Shown here piece after piece: positions 9,518 through 17,614 of a stretch of DNA of 64,000 bases. The stretch comes from Angelobacter sp036557225 (lineage in GTDB: Bacteria; Acidobacteriota; Terriglobia; Terriglobales; Acidobacteriaceae). The DNA lies in the NCBI GenBank assembly GCA_036557225.1, contig DATBHX010000046.1, positions 1 through 64,000 on the forward strand, given 5' to 3'. Below the pieces are notes generated by a model, which had not been told where the DNA came from, did no database searches, and saw only the letters and a list, made by a program, of their open reading frames with translations. Every line of letters starts with the position of its first letter. Positions within the stretch are counted from its first letter, which is position 1. Position numbers and translations under genes: made by a program.

Positions 9518-9735
9518 CGCGGAAATTCGCCACCAATTATGCCCGAGGCCGGCATTTCGAAGGAAAGAATTCTGCCTCGCTGCGTGACCAGCAACTCGGC
9601 CTTTCACCCACGACCCGAGCTCCTTTTCATTTATGCGTAACTCTGATCGGCCGCCTGCTCGGCAATTGCTTATACCGGACCCGTTGTTTCCGAGGGCTTT
9701 TCTGTGTCCTCGGCATGACGTCCGCGATTTTTTTG
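9518..9735. other. intergenic, no gene seen
   Basis: Upstream of the TonB-domain gene and of the lysine-peptide unit. I see no supported coding frame; it presumably carries the divergent promoter for the TonB-domain gene. Confidence 0.5.
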
Positions 9736-9764
9736 TTGACATCACAGCGCAACTACCTCAATAT
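9736..9764 (+). promoter_or_regulatory. possible promoter for the lysine-rich peptide
   Basis: Perfect TTGACA (9736-9741), 17-base spacer, weak CAATAT (9759-9764). The -10 is poor, so the assignment rests on the -35 and position. Confidence 0.45.
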
Positions 9765-9853
9765 CTTGGGTGTAAGCAGGCAACAGTACTATTTGTAGAG
9801 TTCTGAGCGTCAAAAGGGCCAGAACGGAAAAATCTTAAGGAGGACACTCGAGA

Positions 9854-9901
9854 ATGGCGACCAAGAAAAAAGCTGCCAAGAAAAAAGCAAAGAAAAAGTA
9901 G
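9854..9901 (+). CDS. 15-residue lysine-rich peptide
   Basis: Tiny open frame encoding MATKKKAAKKKAKKK, nine lysines in 15 residues arranged as three KKK blocks. A strong Shine-Dalgarno AAGGAGG (9837-9843) sits 10 bases before the ATG. A TTGACA box lies about 110 bases upstream and two tandem intrinsic terminators follow, so it looks like a complete, dedicated transcription unit. Composition resembles the basic tails of bacterial histone H1-like and HU-like proteins, suggesting nucleic-acid binding; that is inference. The alternative is that the RNA is the product. Confidence 0.65.
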   Translation: MATKKKAAKKKAKKK

Positions 9902-9907
9902 TTGATG

Positions 9908-9933
9908 GCGGAGCCGAGTCTCCGCATTTTTTT
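9908..9933 (+). terminator. intrinsic terminator 1 after the lysine peptide
   Basis: GCGGAG (9908-9913), 6-base loop, CTCCGC (9920-9925), then A and seven T. Confidence 0.7.
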
Positions 9934-9954
9934 ACAAGGGAAAATGGTTATGAC

Positions 9955-9980
9955 GGGTGTTCATCAGAACACCCTTTTTT
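9955..9980 (+). terminator. intrinsic terminator 2 after the lysine peptide
   Basis: Perfect 8-bp stem GGGTGTTC / GAACACCC (9955-9962, 9967-9974) with a 4-base loop, followed directly by six T. It lies 21 bases after terminator 1. Confidence 0.8.
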
Positions 9981-10192
9981 GTTGCCTTTCTGCCGCGCCA
10001 TAAATAAGGAATCCCCGCATAGGGCTTGACGCGCTGAACTACGTGAACCTCCGCCCTACGAAACCAACCTTTTCGCCGTCATCGGCTTCCAAATAAGTAC
10101 GCAATTACCCACAATAGTTTTTTGTTCCAACCGCCGCCACTTTTCTCTGACAAACAACGTTGGCAAGGTGCTCGCAATCGAACGAGAGGGTG

Positions 10193-12139
10193 ATGGATCG
10201 AATCGTGCTCTTCAAAATCCGCAAAACTTGGTTGACGGCGGCAGCGGTATGGATCGCCCTCGTGATGCTGGCGTTCGCCCAGGACAGCCCACCCGGTTCC
10301 AGCGCAGATGACATCATCGCTTTTCTCAACCAGACCATCGTGTGGTCAAGGCAGTTAAGTACGCAGCAGCAGCTGGTGACTGAACCCAGCGACGCGTTGT
10401 TTCTGAATGACAATCGCCAAATCACCGATCAGGTGGTCAAGCTTTCGTTCGATTTTGCGCGCACGCGCGCCCAGGCCATGGCAAGCCAGCCCGCCAGCGG
10501 CAACAACGGGCAGTCGCAGCCGACGTCACAATATCAGCGTCTCTCTGACTCAGTGACCAAGCTGGATCAGAAGGTAAAAGATTCGCAGCAGGAGCTGGAC
10601 CGCCTGCGGCAGCAGCTGGCCGGCGCTACGCCGAAGAAGAGGCGCAGCCTTCAGGCGGCCATCGATGAAGTGGAAAGCGAGCAGGATTTGTTCCAGGCGC
10701 GCCGTGACACCTTGCGCAACATGCTGCAATTTGCCACGGGCAAGAGCTCCGGCAATGCGGGCTCAGGCAGCCTGCTGGCGCAGGTGGAGGAGCTCTCGCA
10801 CACGGTCACTTCTGCTCTCAACCAGGATAGCGACAGCACAACGTCGGCCCAAAAGACCGCGGCCGCGGCTGCCGCCGCGTCGGCGCGCGACCGCAGGGAG
10901 ACGCCTACCGGGATCCTTCCGTTGGCGACCGATCTCTTTACCTTACGGCGAAAGCTGAACACTCTGGATGGCAACCTGCGCCGCACCGATGAACTGGCCC
11001 AGTCTGCCAAGAACTTGCGCGCGCCCCTTCTTGCAAAAGTCAAAGAACTGACGCAAAAGGGCGACGAGGTGTCGGACCAGCCCGACTCTCAAGATCCCGC
11101 GGTCCTGGCGCAGCAACGCAAAGACCTTGACGCGCTTACCGCCCAGTTCAAGCAGCTTTCGGCCAGTATGCTGCCGCTGAGCAAGCAATCGATTTTGCTT
11201 GACGTATACAAACGCAGCACCACCAACTGGCGCAACGCCGTGGAAAGTGAGTACCAGGCGGAACTGAAAGGATTGCTCCTGCGCCTGCTGGGGCTGGCCG
11301 TGATTCTGGGCGCGGTGCTGGGCATTTCCGAGTTGTGGCGCCGTGCCACGTTCAAATACATCACAGACACACGCCGGCGCTACCAGTTTCTGCTGATTCG
11401 TCGCATCGCCTTGTGGTGCCTGATCGCCATCATCGTGGCGACGGCATTTGCCAGCGAGCTAGGCGCTATCACCACGTTTGCCGGATTGCTGACGGCCGGA
11501 ATCGCCGTGGCGCTACAGAACGTGATTCTCTCGGTTGCCGGATATTTCTTTCTGATCGGCAAATATGGCGTGCACGTGGGTGATCGCGTACAGATCGCCG
11601 GCGTTACTGGCGAGGTCGTAGATATTGGCCTGGTGCGCTTGCAAGTCATGGAGCTGGGCGGAGGCCTTTCACCGCGCCCCACCGGACGCGTCGTGGCTTT
11701 TTCCAACGCCGTGGTTTTCCAGGCTGGTGCGGGGATGTTCAAGCAGATCCCGGGCACAAGTTTTCTCTGGCATGAAATTTCCCTCACCCTCGATAGCGAC
11801 GGCGACTATCGCCAGGTTGAGAAACGAGTGCTTGAGATCGTGAATCGCGTCTTTGCCGAATACAAGGACAGGATGGAGGCGCAGCGGCGCAACGTGGAAC
11901 GGTCTTTGAATTCCACGCTCGGCGCCTTTACGCCGGAGAGCCGTGTACATCTGACGCAGACCGCGCTTGACGTTGTGATCCGTTATCCGGTTGAGCTTGG
12001 CAATGCTGCCGAGATTGATGATCGCATTACTCGCGAACTCCTGGATGCCATTGAGCATGATCCTAAATTGCGTGGACAGATCTCCGGCGGTCCCACCATG
12101 AAGGTAGAAGAGCAGCCCGCCGAGCCGGTGAAAGCCTGA
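10193..12139 (+). CDS. MscS-family mechanosensitive ion channel with periplasmic domain
   Basis: Inner-membrane channel of about 648 residues. ATG 10193 is preferred because a signal peptide/first membrane segment (WLTAAAVWIALVMLAFA) follows. The next 330 residues are a coiled-coil-rich, presumably periplasmic region. Membrane helices appear at about 360-380, 395-415 and 425-450. The pore-lining helix and beta domain follow: GLLTAGIAVALQNVILSVAGYF, then GVHVGDRVQIAGVTGEVVDIGLVRLQV, the MscS core. The extra periplasmic domain is as in large MscK/YnaI-type members. Role in osmotic release is from family knowledge. An overlong 376-base gap follows. Confidence 0.9.
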   Translation: MDRIVLFKIRKTWLTAAAVWIALVMLAFAQDSPPGSSADDIIAFLNQTIVWSRQLSTQQQLVTEPSDALFLNDNRQITDQVVKLSFDFARTRAQAMASQPASGNNGQSQPTSQYQRLSDSVTKLDQKVKDSQQELDRLRQQLAGATPKKRRSLQAAIDEVESEQDLFQARRDTLRNMLQFATGKSSGNAGSGSLLAQVEELSHTVTSALNQDSDSTTSAQKTAAAAAAASARDRRETPTGILPLATDLFTLRRKLNTLDGNLRRTDELAQSAKNLRAPLLAKVKELTQKGDEVSDQPDSQDPAVLAQQRKDLDALTAQFKQLSASMLPLSKQSILLDVYKRSTTNWRNAVESEYQAELKGLLLRLLGLAVILGAVLGISELWRRATFKYITDTRRRYQFLLIRRIALWCLIAIIVATAFASELGAITTFAGLLTAGIAVALQNVILSVAGYFFLIGKYGVHVGDRVQIAGVTGEVVDIGLVRLQVMELGGGLSPRPTGRVVAFSNAVVFQAGAGMFKQIPGTSFLWHEISLTLDSDGDYRQVEKRVLEIVNRVFAEYKDRMEAQRRNVERSLNSTLGAFTPESRVHLTQTALDVVIRYPVELGNAAEIDDRITRELLDAIEHDPKLRGQISGGPTMKVEEQPAEPVKA

Positions 12140-12514
12140 GCAAAGCGAGGCCGTTGCTACGTTTTCGCCATGGCAGCTTGTGATGTGCGTCACATCAGGC
12201 GATTGCTTGCCTGCAGGATCATTTAGATAACCAAAGGCGTCGCAAGACGCAAAGGGGGCTGGGGTCGTCAGTCGCACCCTCGACGACCCCATGCCAAAAC
12301 GAGTGCCGAATCAGCGGCGCGTCCCACAGCGGCCCAGGCTAACGGCAGAGCCCAAGGGCACATGCCTGCTGGAAATATCCGCACAATTTGCGCGAGCGTG
12401 CGCAGGAATGTAAGGGATAATAAAGGAACAGGCCTTTACCCAAGCGTAGAAGAGAATCGCGGGGAGGTACCTGCTTTGCGCCTTTGAGCGATCGCGGCTT
12501 TGAAGGGAGACACG
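12140..12514. other. intergenic region with palindrome and two hairpins
   Basis: A 375-base gap without a convincing gene. It holds a CRP-like palindrome (12179-12197), a hairpin GCGTC-GCAA-GACGC with a GNRA-type loop (12237-12250), and a 9-bp stem GGGGTCGTC/GACGACCCC with a 12-base loop (12261-12290). No T-run follows the second stem, so it is not an intrinsic terminator on the plus strand. It may be the 5' leader of the flavoprotein gene or a separate RNA. Confidence 0.55.
12179..12197. promoter_or_regulatory. CRP/FNR-family operator-like palindrome
   Basis: TGTGA-N6-TCACA at 12179-12194, matching the E. coli CRP half-site spacing, within the 17-base palindrome TGATGTGCGTCACATCA (12181-12197). 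It lies about 320 bases before the flavoprotein start and 40 bases after the MscS stop. No CRP gene is in the window, so the binding protein is unknown. Confidence 0.5.
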
Positions 12515-13864
12515 GTGAAGACTGTCTTTGTGATCGGCGCGGGACCAGCCGGCATGTTTGCCGCGCAGAAGATTGCCCAGGGCGGGCATGAAGTGATCAT
12601 CCTGAACCGCGACATCAAGCCCGGCGGCCTGGCCGAGTACGGCATCTATCCCACGAAAGACAAGATGAAGATCGGCCTGCGTAAGCAGTTTGCCAAGGTG
12701 CTGAGCCTGCCCAATGTGCATTATTTCGGTCACGTGCCGGTGAGCAGCCAGGCTGCCGTTACGATTGACGATCTGCAGAAGTTCGCGCCGGCAGCCGTTG
12801 TATTTGCTGTGGGTGCACAAGGGACCAAGAAACTGGGATTGCCCGGTGAAGTGGCCAAAGGCGTTTACGCCGCCAAGGATTTTGTTTACAGCTACAATTT
12901 GCTGCCGCCTTTTACGGCGCACGATTTTTCCACCGGCAAGCGCGTGGCGATCATCGGCATGGGCAACGTGATGGTGGATATCGCCCGCTGGCTGATGATT
13001 GATGCGCCACAGAAAACAGCGGAAGAAGTGGTGGTGGTGGCGCGGCGCGGGCCCTTTGAAGCCAAGTTCGATAAGAAAGAGTTTGACTACATCGAAGAGT
13101 TTCTTGACCGCAAGGCATTTGATGAAGAGTTGCGCCGCATCCAGCCCCAGCTGGCGTCGATCGGTCAGGAGATCGGCAAGCTGGCGGAAGAGACTTTTCC
13201 CGTGCTGGCCACTCCCGCCGCGGAGCATCCACAGGGCAAGCCGCGCCTGCGCTTCCGCTTTCTTTGTTCGCCCCAGGCCATTCATGGCGATGCCGGCGGA
13301 AGAATTGATCGCCTGACAGTCACCGAGAATGTCCTTTCCGAGCGCGACGGCAATATCGCCTGCAAAGCCACCGACCAAACCGCCGATCTGGAAGTCGACA
13401 CCATGATTTTTGCCATTGGCGACGTGGCTGATCCGGCAGTCGGGCTGCCTTACAACCGGGACAGCTACGTGATCAATCCAGACCAGACTGATCCCAAGCG
13501 CGCAGCGTATGAGCTGTTCGATCCGCAAACGGGAAAGGTGCTGGAGGGGATGTACGCAGTTGGCTGGGCCCGAAAAGCCAGTGATGGCCTGGTGGGCATC
13601 GCACGGCATGATGCCGAGGTCGGCGCCGTGCATGTGCTCGAATATCTGAAGACGGTTTCAGAAAGCCACGTGTCTGCAAACCAGATTCACGATTGGCTGC
13701 ATGGAAAGGGAATTCGCATCGTGACCAAGGCCGATCTCGAATGCCTGGGCCGCGCGGAAGAGCAGGAGGCACAGCGGCGCGGCGTTCCATGGTTCAAATT
13801 TGCGGAAGACGAAGTTATGCTGGCGGCGATCGCGGCGGAGAAGGCAAAGGCCGTGACCGTTTGA
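12515..13864 (+). CDS. ferredoxin-NADP reductase-like FAD oxidoreductase
   Basis: Two-dinucleotide flavoprotein, about 449 residues, like adrenodoxin/ferredoxin-NADP reductases and glutamate synthase small subunits. The FAD motif VIGAGPAGMFAAQ is at the N-terminus, followed by GGLAEYGIYPTK; the NADP-binding motif is IIGMGNVMVDIARWL around residue 145. TMIFAIGDVAD is the conserved flavin-contact region and YAVGWARK a second. GTG 12515 is chosen because GGGAG (12504-12508) sits six bases upstream; TTG 12500 would overlap that site. No N-terminal iron-sulfur domain is present. It presumably moves electrons between NAD(P)H and a ferredoxin. Upstream are a CRP-like palindrome and hairpins. Confidence 0.85.
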   Translation: MKTVFVIGAGPAGMFAAQKIAQGGHEVIILNRDIKPGGLAEYGIYPTKDKMKIGLRKQFAKVLSLPNVHYFGHVPVSSQAAVTIDDLQKFAPAAVVFAVGAQGTKKLGLPGEVAKGVYAAKDFVYSYNLLPPFTAHDFSTGKRVAIIGMGNVMVDIARWLMIDAPQKTAEEVVVVARRGPFEAKFDKKEFDYIEEFLDRKAFDEELRRIQPQLASIGQEIGKLAEETFPVLATPAAEHPQGKPRLRFRFLCSPQAIHGDAGGRIDRLTVTENVLSERDGNIACKATDQTADLEVDTMIFAIGDVADPAVGLPYNRDSYVINPDQTDPKRAAYELFDPQTGKVLEGMYAVGWARKASDGLVGIARHDAEVGAVHVLEYLKTVSESHVSANQIHDWLHGKGIRIVTKADLECLGRAEEQEAQRRGVPWFKFAEDEVMLAAIAAEKAKAVTV

Positions 13865-13870
13865 ACGCCG

Positions 13871-14281
13871 ATGAAAAGTGAACAAATGCCTCTACCTGTG
13901 CATGAAGAGGAGTTAATCAAGGCTTTTTTCCTGAAAGAGCGCCGCGAACGATATCTGCTGGGCCTCGCCAATTCCCGCAAGCGGCGCAAAATAACCAACG
14001 AATTCTGCCATTTCAAACACTTGGCTTTGCGCCACAGTGTTCCCATGCTGCCTTCTCAGCAGAATCCTGCGGATATCTACGGCATGCTTAAAAAGCTTGG
14101 TGCGCCAGACATATGCTGGGTTATCTCCGACGAGATAGAGTTGGATGGCCAGACCATGAATCTGAGGGAAGCCCTCGACGAAGTTGTTGGTCGGACATTT
14201 GCCACGTTTCTGTGTTGCGTCGAAGGGAAGCTGGCATATTTTGAAAACGAAGATGGCCGCTGGATTGTTCGTCGCTCTTGA
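13871..14281 (+). CDS. conserved hypothetical protein, 136 aa
   Basis: I do not recognise the family. The protein is soluble, with no signal peptide or membrane segment. The N-terminal half is basic and helical (FFLKERRERYLLGLANSRKRRK); the C-terminal half is mixed and acidic with WVISDEIELDGQ and a hydrophobic FATFLCCVEGKLAYFENE. It begins six bases after the flavoprotein stop and 34 bases before the tam-like gene, so it probably belongs to the same transcript. An alternative ATG is at 13886. Confidence 0.65.
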   Translation: MKSEQMPLPVHEEELIKAFFLKERRERYLLGLANSRKRRKITNEFCHFKHLALRHSVPMLPSQQNPADIYGMLKKLGAPDICWVISDEIELDGQTMNLREALDEVVGRTFATFLCCVEGKLAYFENEDGRWIVRRS

Positions 14282-14315
14282 TTCCTTCAGCTACCCGCAA
14301 TTAGTCTTTAGAGAC

Positions 14316-15092
14316 ATGCCCGTTTGGGACCCCAACTTATATTTGAAATACGCCAATGAGCGCGCGCGGCCCGCGGCTGACCTCATCGCCCACATACGGC
14401 TGGATGATCCCAGGCGTATTGTTGATTTGGGTTGCGGCCCCGGCAACAGCACAGAGCAGTTGCATCAGCGCTGGCCGCAGGCCGCTATCACTGGCCTGGA
14501 CAATTCTGCGGAGATGCTCGCCGAGGCCAAGGCCAAGCATCCTGACTGGCAGTGGGTGCTGGGCGATATCGAGGGCTGGAAGCCTGCACCCGCCGTGGAC
14601 CTGATTTTTTCCAATGCCGCGTTTCACTGGGTGCCGGGTCACGCGACACTGTTTCGCAGCTTGATTGGCGGCGTGTCGCCGGGAGGCGCGCTTGCGGCGC
14701 AGATGCCGAATAATTTCCACTCGGCTGCGCATTCGGTGATCAAGGAAGTGGCTGCCAACGGCGATCCACGCTGGAGCAAGGCCATGGATGGCGCATCCGG
14801 AAGCTTTACAGTGCAGCCGCCGGCTTTTTATTACGATGTGCTGCGCAAACATGCCAGCCATGTGGACATATGGGAGACTGAATACCAGCACGTAATGGAC
14901 GGCCCCAAAGCAATCTTTGACTGGATACGCAGCACCGGCATGCGCCCTTATCTCGACCGCCTGGCCGATGAGGAACAGCGGCAGTTGTTTGAAGAGATGT
15001 GCCTGGAAGGGTTTCAGGAGGCGTATCCGCCGAACGATCAGGGCAAAGTGCTGTTTCCATTCCGCAGGATGTTTATTGTGGCGTACCGTTAG
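14316..15092 (+). CDS. tam: trans-aconitate 2-methyltransferase-like SAM methyltransferase
   Basis: Class I SAM-dependent methyltransferase of about 258 residues. MPVWDPNLYLKYANERARPA is the characteristic Tam N-terminus and fixes ATG 14316; the longer open frame upstream overlaps the previous gene and lacks homology. Motif I is RIVDLGCGPGNSTE (about 34-47), with the acidic residue in ITGLDNS and the post-motif DLIFSNAAFHWVP. TGMRPYLDRL and FPFRRMFIVAYR near the C-terminus also fit Tam. The family monomethylates trans-aconitate to relieve aconitase inhibition. Family assignment is strong; substrate not proven. Confidence 0.88.
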   Translation: MPVWDPNLYLKYANERARPAADLIAHIRLDDPRRIVDLGCGPGNSTEQLHQRWPQAAITGLDNSAEMLAEAKAKHPDWQWVLGDIEGWKPAPAVDLIFSNAAFHWVPGHATLFRSLIGGVSPGGALAAQMPNNFHSAAHSVIKEVAANGDPRWSKAMDGASGSFTVQPPAFYYDVLRKHASHVDIWETEYQHVMDGPKAIFDWIRSTGMRPYLDRLADEEQRQLFEEMCLEGFQEAYPPNDQGKVLFPFRRMFIVAYR

Positions 15093-15103
15093 CTGCATTT
15101 CAC

Positions 15104-15127
15104 CACGGAGACACGGAGGCACGGAGA
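15104..15127. repeat. 8-bp tandem repeat CACGGAG(A/G) x3
   Basis: Three consecutive copies (CACGGAGA, CACGGAGG, CACGGAGA) lie between the tam-like and MBL-fold genes. The last copy supplies the GGAG Shine-Dalgarno of the following TTG start. Confidence 0.8.
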
Positions 15128-15132
15128 GAAGA

Positions 15133-16008
15133 TTGATCTTGAAGGTTCATTGCACTCCTCGGCTGCTTGCGCTAGCCATTGTTGTTCTCTTGCTCTGTTC
15201 GTTTTCACACTCTGCTGCAGCTGCCACACAGAAGATCGGCCCTGCTCTCTACGCTTACATTTCTGAAAATGATGCCAGCGCGAATTCCACGTTCCTGGTG
15301 AGCGATCAAGGCATTTTGGTGGTCGATACCGGTCTTAACGCGCAGGAGGCACAGAAGCTCCTGGCGGAGATTCGCAAGGTCTCATCTGCGCCGGTGCGCT
15401 GGATCGTGAACACGCACTACCATCCTGACCATCGCGGGGGCAACGCCGTGGTGGGCCCGGACGCAATCGTCATCAGCACGGCATTTACGCGCACAAGAGC
15501 CGGCGGAAAAGCGGCCGGATACGGGCTCAATGAAACGCTCGGTGCAGATGGACTTACGTTGTTCGTCGGAGGCCATGAAGTTCGCATCTACCATCCTGGC
15601 CCAGCGCACACCATGGGCGATGTGGTGGTTTATTTTCCTGACCAGCACGCCATTGCCACAGGAGATTTGTTTCTCGACAACTCCTGCCCGGCGATGGATG
15701 AAGGCGACATGGAGAACTGGATCCGGGCGCTCGATCATATGCTGGGGCTGCCGGTTGAGCACATTGTTCCCGGCCATTTTGAGCTGGCGACCAAGGTCGA
15801 GCTCCAGAGCTTCCGCAACTACCTGGCGGAGTTGCGCGACCAGGTTCAACGCTTGCATGCGCAAGGAAAGACCCTGGCGCAAGTGCAAAGCGCACTTGAT
15901 CTGCTTGCATACAAAGGTTTCCGCCAGTTTCCAAACTACGAGGCGACTTTCAAGGACAACGCCGCCGCCTACTATGAGCAACTGGAGAAGCGTCGCGCTC
16001 AGAAATAA
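15133..16008 (+). CDS. exported metallo-beta-lactamase fold hydrolase
   Basis: About 291 residues from a TTG start chosen for the GGAG just upstream and because a signal peptide follows (LLALAIVVLLLCSFSHSAAAA). The metal-binding motif HYHPDH is in NTHYHPDHRGGN near residue 95; the second His is in GPAHTMGDVVVYF, an Asp in ATGDLFLDN, and the last His in IVPGHFE. This is the class B beta-lactamase-like MBL set, as in quinoprotein-relay/SoxH-like MBL proteins. Periplasmic location is predicted. Substrate unknown; true beta-lactamase activity is not implied. Confidence 0.87.
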   Translation: MILKVHCTPRLLALAIVVLLLCSFSHSAAAATQKIGPALYAYISENDASANSTFLVSDQGILVVDTGLNAQEAQKLLAEIRKVSSAPVRWIVNTHYHPDHRGGNAVVGPDAIVISTAFTRTRAGGKAAGYGLNETLGADGLTLFVGGHEVRIYHPGPAHTMGDVVVYFPDQHAIATGDLFLDNSCPAMDEGDMENWIRALDHMLGLPVEHIVPGHFELATKVELQSFRNYLAELRDQVQRLHAQGKTLAQVQSALDLLAYKGFRQFPNYEATFKDNAAAYYEQLEKRRAQK

Positions 16009-16114
16009 GCTTCTGCCACCGATTTGACGGATAGCGTCCTCAAGCCAGAAAATTTCAACGTTGCAGAAATCACCTGTAACTATCATTCTGGAAAACTGGA
16101 GTGTAAGCGCAAGC

Positions 16115-17086
16115 ATGGAATACACCAACCTTGGTTCCACCGGCGTAAAAGTGTCGCGGATCTGCCTGGGCTGTATGACCTACGGTGTCAAAAGTTGGCG
16201 CAAGTGGGTGCTGGAAGAGGGCGAGGGCAGGCTATTCATCAAGCAGGCACTGGAGTTGGGCATCAATTTCTTTGATACCGCAGATATGTATTCACTGGGC
16301 AAGAGCGAAGAAATTCTGGGCCGCGCGTTGAGGGAATTCGGGCCGTCACGGGACAAGGTCGTGATCGCCACAAAAGTCTTCTTTCCCATGGGCGATGATC
16401 CCAATCAGAAAGGCCTCTCGCGCAAGCACATCATGCATGCCATTGACGACAGCCTGCGCCGCCTGGGCACGGACTATGTTGATCTCTACCAGATCCATCG
16501 CTTCGATTATGAAACGCCGATCGAAGAGACGCTGACGGCGTTGCATGATGTGGTGAAGGCCGGTAAGGCGCGCTATATCGGCGCATCGTCAATGTTTGCC
16601 TGGCAATTTGCGAACATGCTGCATGCCTCTGACCGGCTCAGCCTCACGCGTTTTGTCACCATGCAGAACCATTACAACCTGATCTATCGTGAAGAGGAAC
16701 GCGAAATGGCGCCGCTGTGCCGCGCGGAAGGCGTTGGCATGCTGCCGTGGAGCCCGCTGGCGCGTGGCGTGTTGGCTGGAAATCGAAAAGCAGGAACGCT
16801 TCGCTCTGAGGAAGACGATTACACCAAGAAGCTTTACACGCAGGAGGCGGATGATCGGGTGGCAGATTCTGTTGAGCAGGTAGCGAAGAACCGCGGCATA
16901 CCGCCGGCGCAGGTGGCGCTGGCCTGGCTGATACAGAAGCCTGGAGTGACCGCGCCGATTGTTGGCGCGTCCAAGCCGCACCATCTGAAAGATGCTGCAG
17001 CAGCGCCGGCAGTCAAGCTAACGCAAGCAGAGACCGCGCAGCTTGAGTCAGTCTATGTTCCGCACCCGGTGCTGGGACACCACTAG
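16115..17086 (+). CDS. aldo/keto reductase (YajO/IolS-like)
   Basis: NAD(P)H-dependent oxidoreductase with the (beta/alpha)8 fold, about 323 residues. MEYTNLGSTGVKVSRICLG is the standard N-terminus, so ATG 16115 is used rather than the upstream ATG 16061. Catalytic tetrad: Asp and Tyr in FDTADMYSLGKSE, Lys in KVVIATKVF, His in LYQIHRFD. The C-terminal cofactor-binding region is PIVGASKPHHLKDA. WSPLARGVLAG is typical of the AKR11/12 group. Physiological substrate unknown. It converges on the small DUF883-like gene. Confidence 0.9.
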   Translation: MEYTNLGSTGVKVSRICLGCMTYGVKSWRKWVLEEGEGRLFIKQALELGINFFDTADMYSLGKSEEILGRALREFGPSRDKVVIATKVFFPMGDDPNQKGLSRKHIMHAIDDSLRRLGTDYVDLYQIHRFDYETPIEETLTALHDVVKAGKARYIGASSMFAWQFANMLHASDRLSLTRFVTMQNHYNLIYREEEREMAPLCRAEGVGMLPWSPLARGVLAGNRKAGTLRSEEDDYTKKLYTQEADDRVADSVEQVAKNRGIPPAQVALAWLIQKPGVTAPIVGASKPHHLKDAAAAPAVKLTQAETAQLESVYVPHPVLGHH

Positions 17087-17164
17087 ACCAGCGGCTCTGC
17101 CATCGCAGAAACCAAGCCAGCTCAATGTCTCGGCCTGCGCAGGTGCGGTAAGGCCTTCGAGGAC

Positions 17165-17455
17165 TTAGTCGCGATTCTGGCGGCCCAGCAGCCAGCCAAC
17201 GAGCAGGCCTACACCAAAGGCGCCGGCAGCAACGGTCACCACTGATGTCAGCGGGCGCTCTTTGACGGTGCTGCGCACGTCGTCAAGCCGGGTTTCGGCA
17301 ACTGCTCTGGCGCGACGCACGGTGCGTCCCAGATCGTCATAGGTTTCGTCGAGCCGCTCTCTGACCTTGGCCGAGAGGTCACGCGCTTTTTCGGCGATGT
17401 CCGCCATGTTTTCCCTTACCTGGCTGCCCATACGGGAAATATCTTCCGTCTTCAT
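17165..17455 (-). CDS. small membrane protein, DUF883/ElaB-YqjD-like
   Basis: About 96 residues. ATG 17455 follows GGAGG by 8 bases and gives MKTEDISRMG. The body (about 10-65) is a charged amphipathic helix, likely coiled coil; a C-terminal transmembrane helix (SVVTVAAGAFGVGLLVGWLLG) is preceded by KERPLTS, as in the DUF883 family. Family members ElaB/YqjD are membrane-tethered stress proteins linked to ribosome hibernation in E. coli; that role here is inference. Confidence 0.75.
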   Translation of the reverse strand: MKTEDISRMGSQVRENMADIAEKARDLSAKVRERLDETYDDLGRTVRRARAVAETRLDDVRSTVKERPLTSVVTVAAGAFGVGLLVGWLLGRQNRD

Positions 17456-17614
17456 GAAAAAGCCTCCATTTTGGAGCCCTGCAGGCTGGTTACGAAATCG
17501 CAAGCGCACGCAAGGTGGCCCGCGTCAATGATGCTTTTCGTGACTATCATTATGACAGAGAAGCTGTCAGTTCGAGCGCCAGATCAGCTGTTCCCGAAGA
17601 GATTTAGCCGGCGA

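Noticed and set aside
12311..13633. 440-residue minus-strand frame opposite the flavoprotein
   Set aside because: The plus strand has intact FAD and NADP motifs; the minus frame is a shadow.
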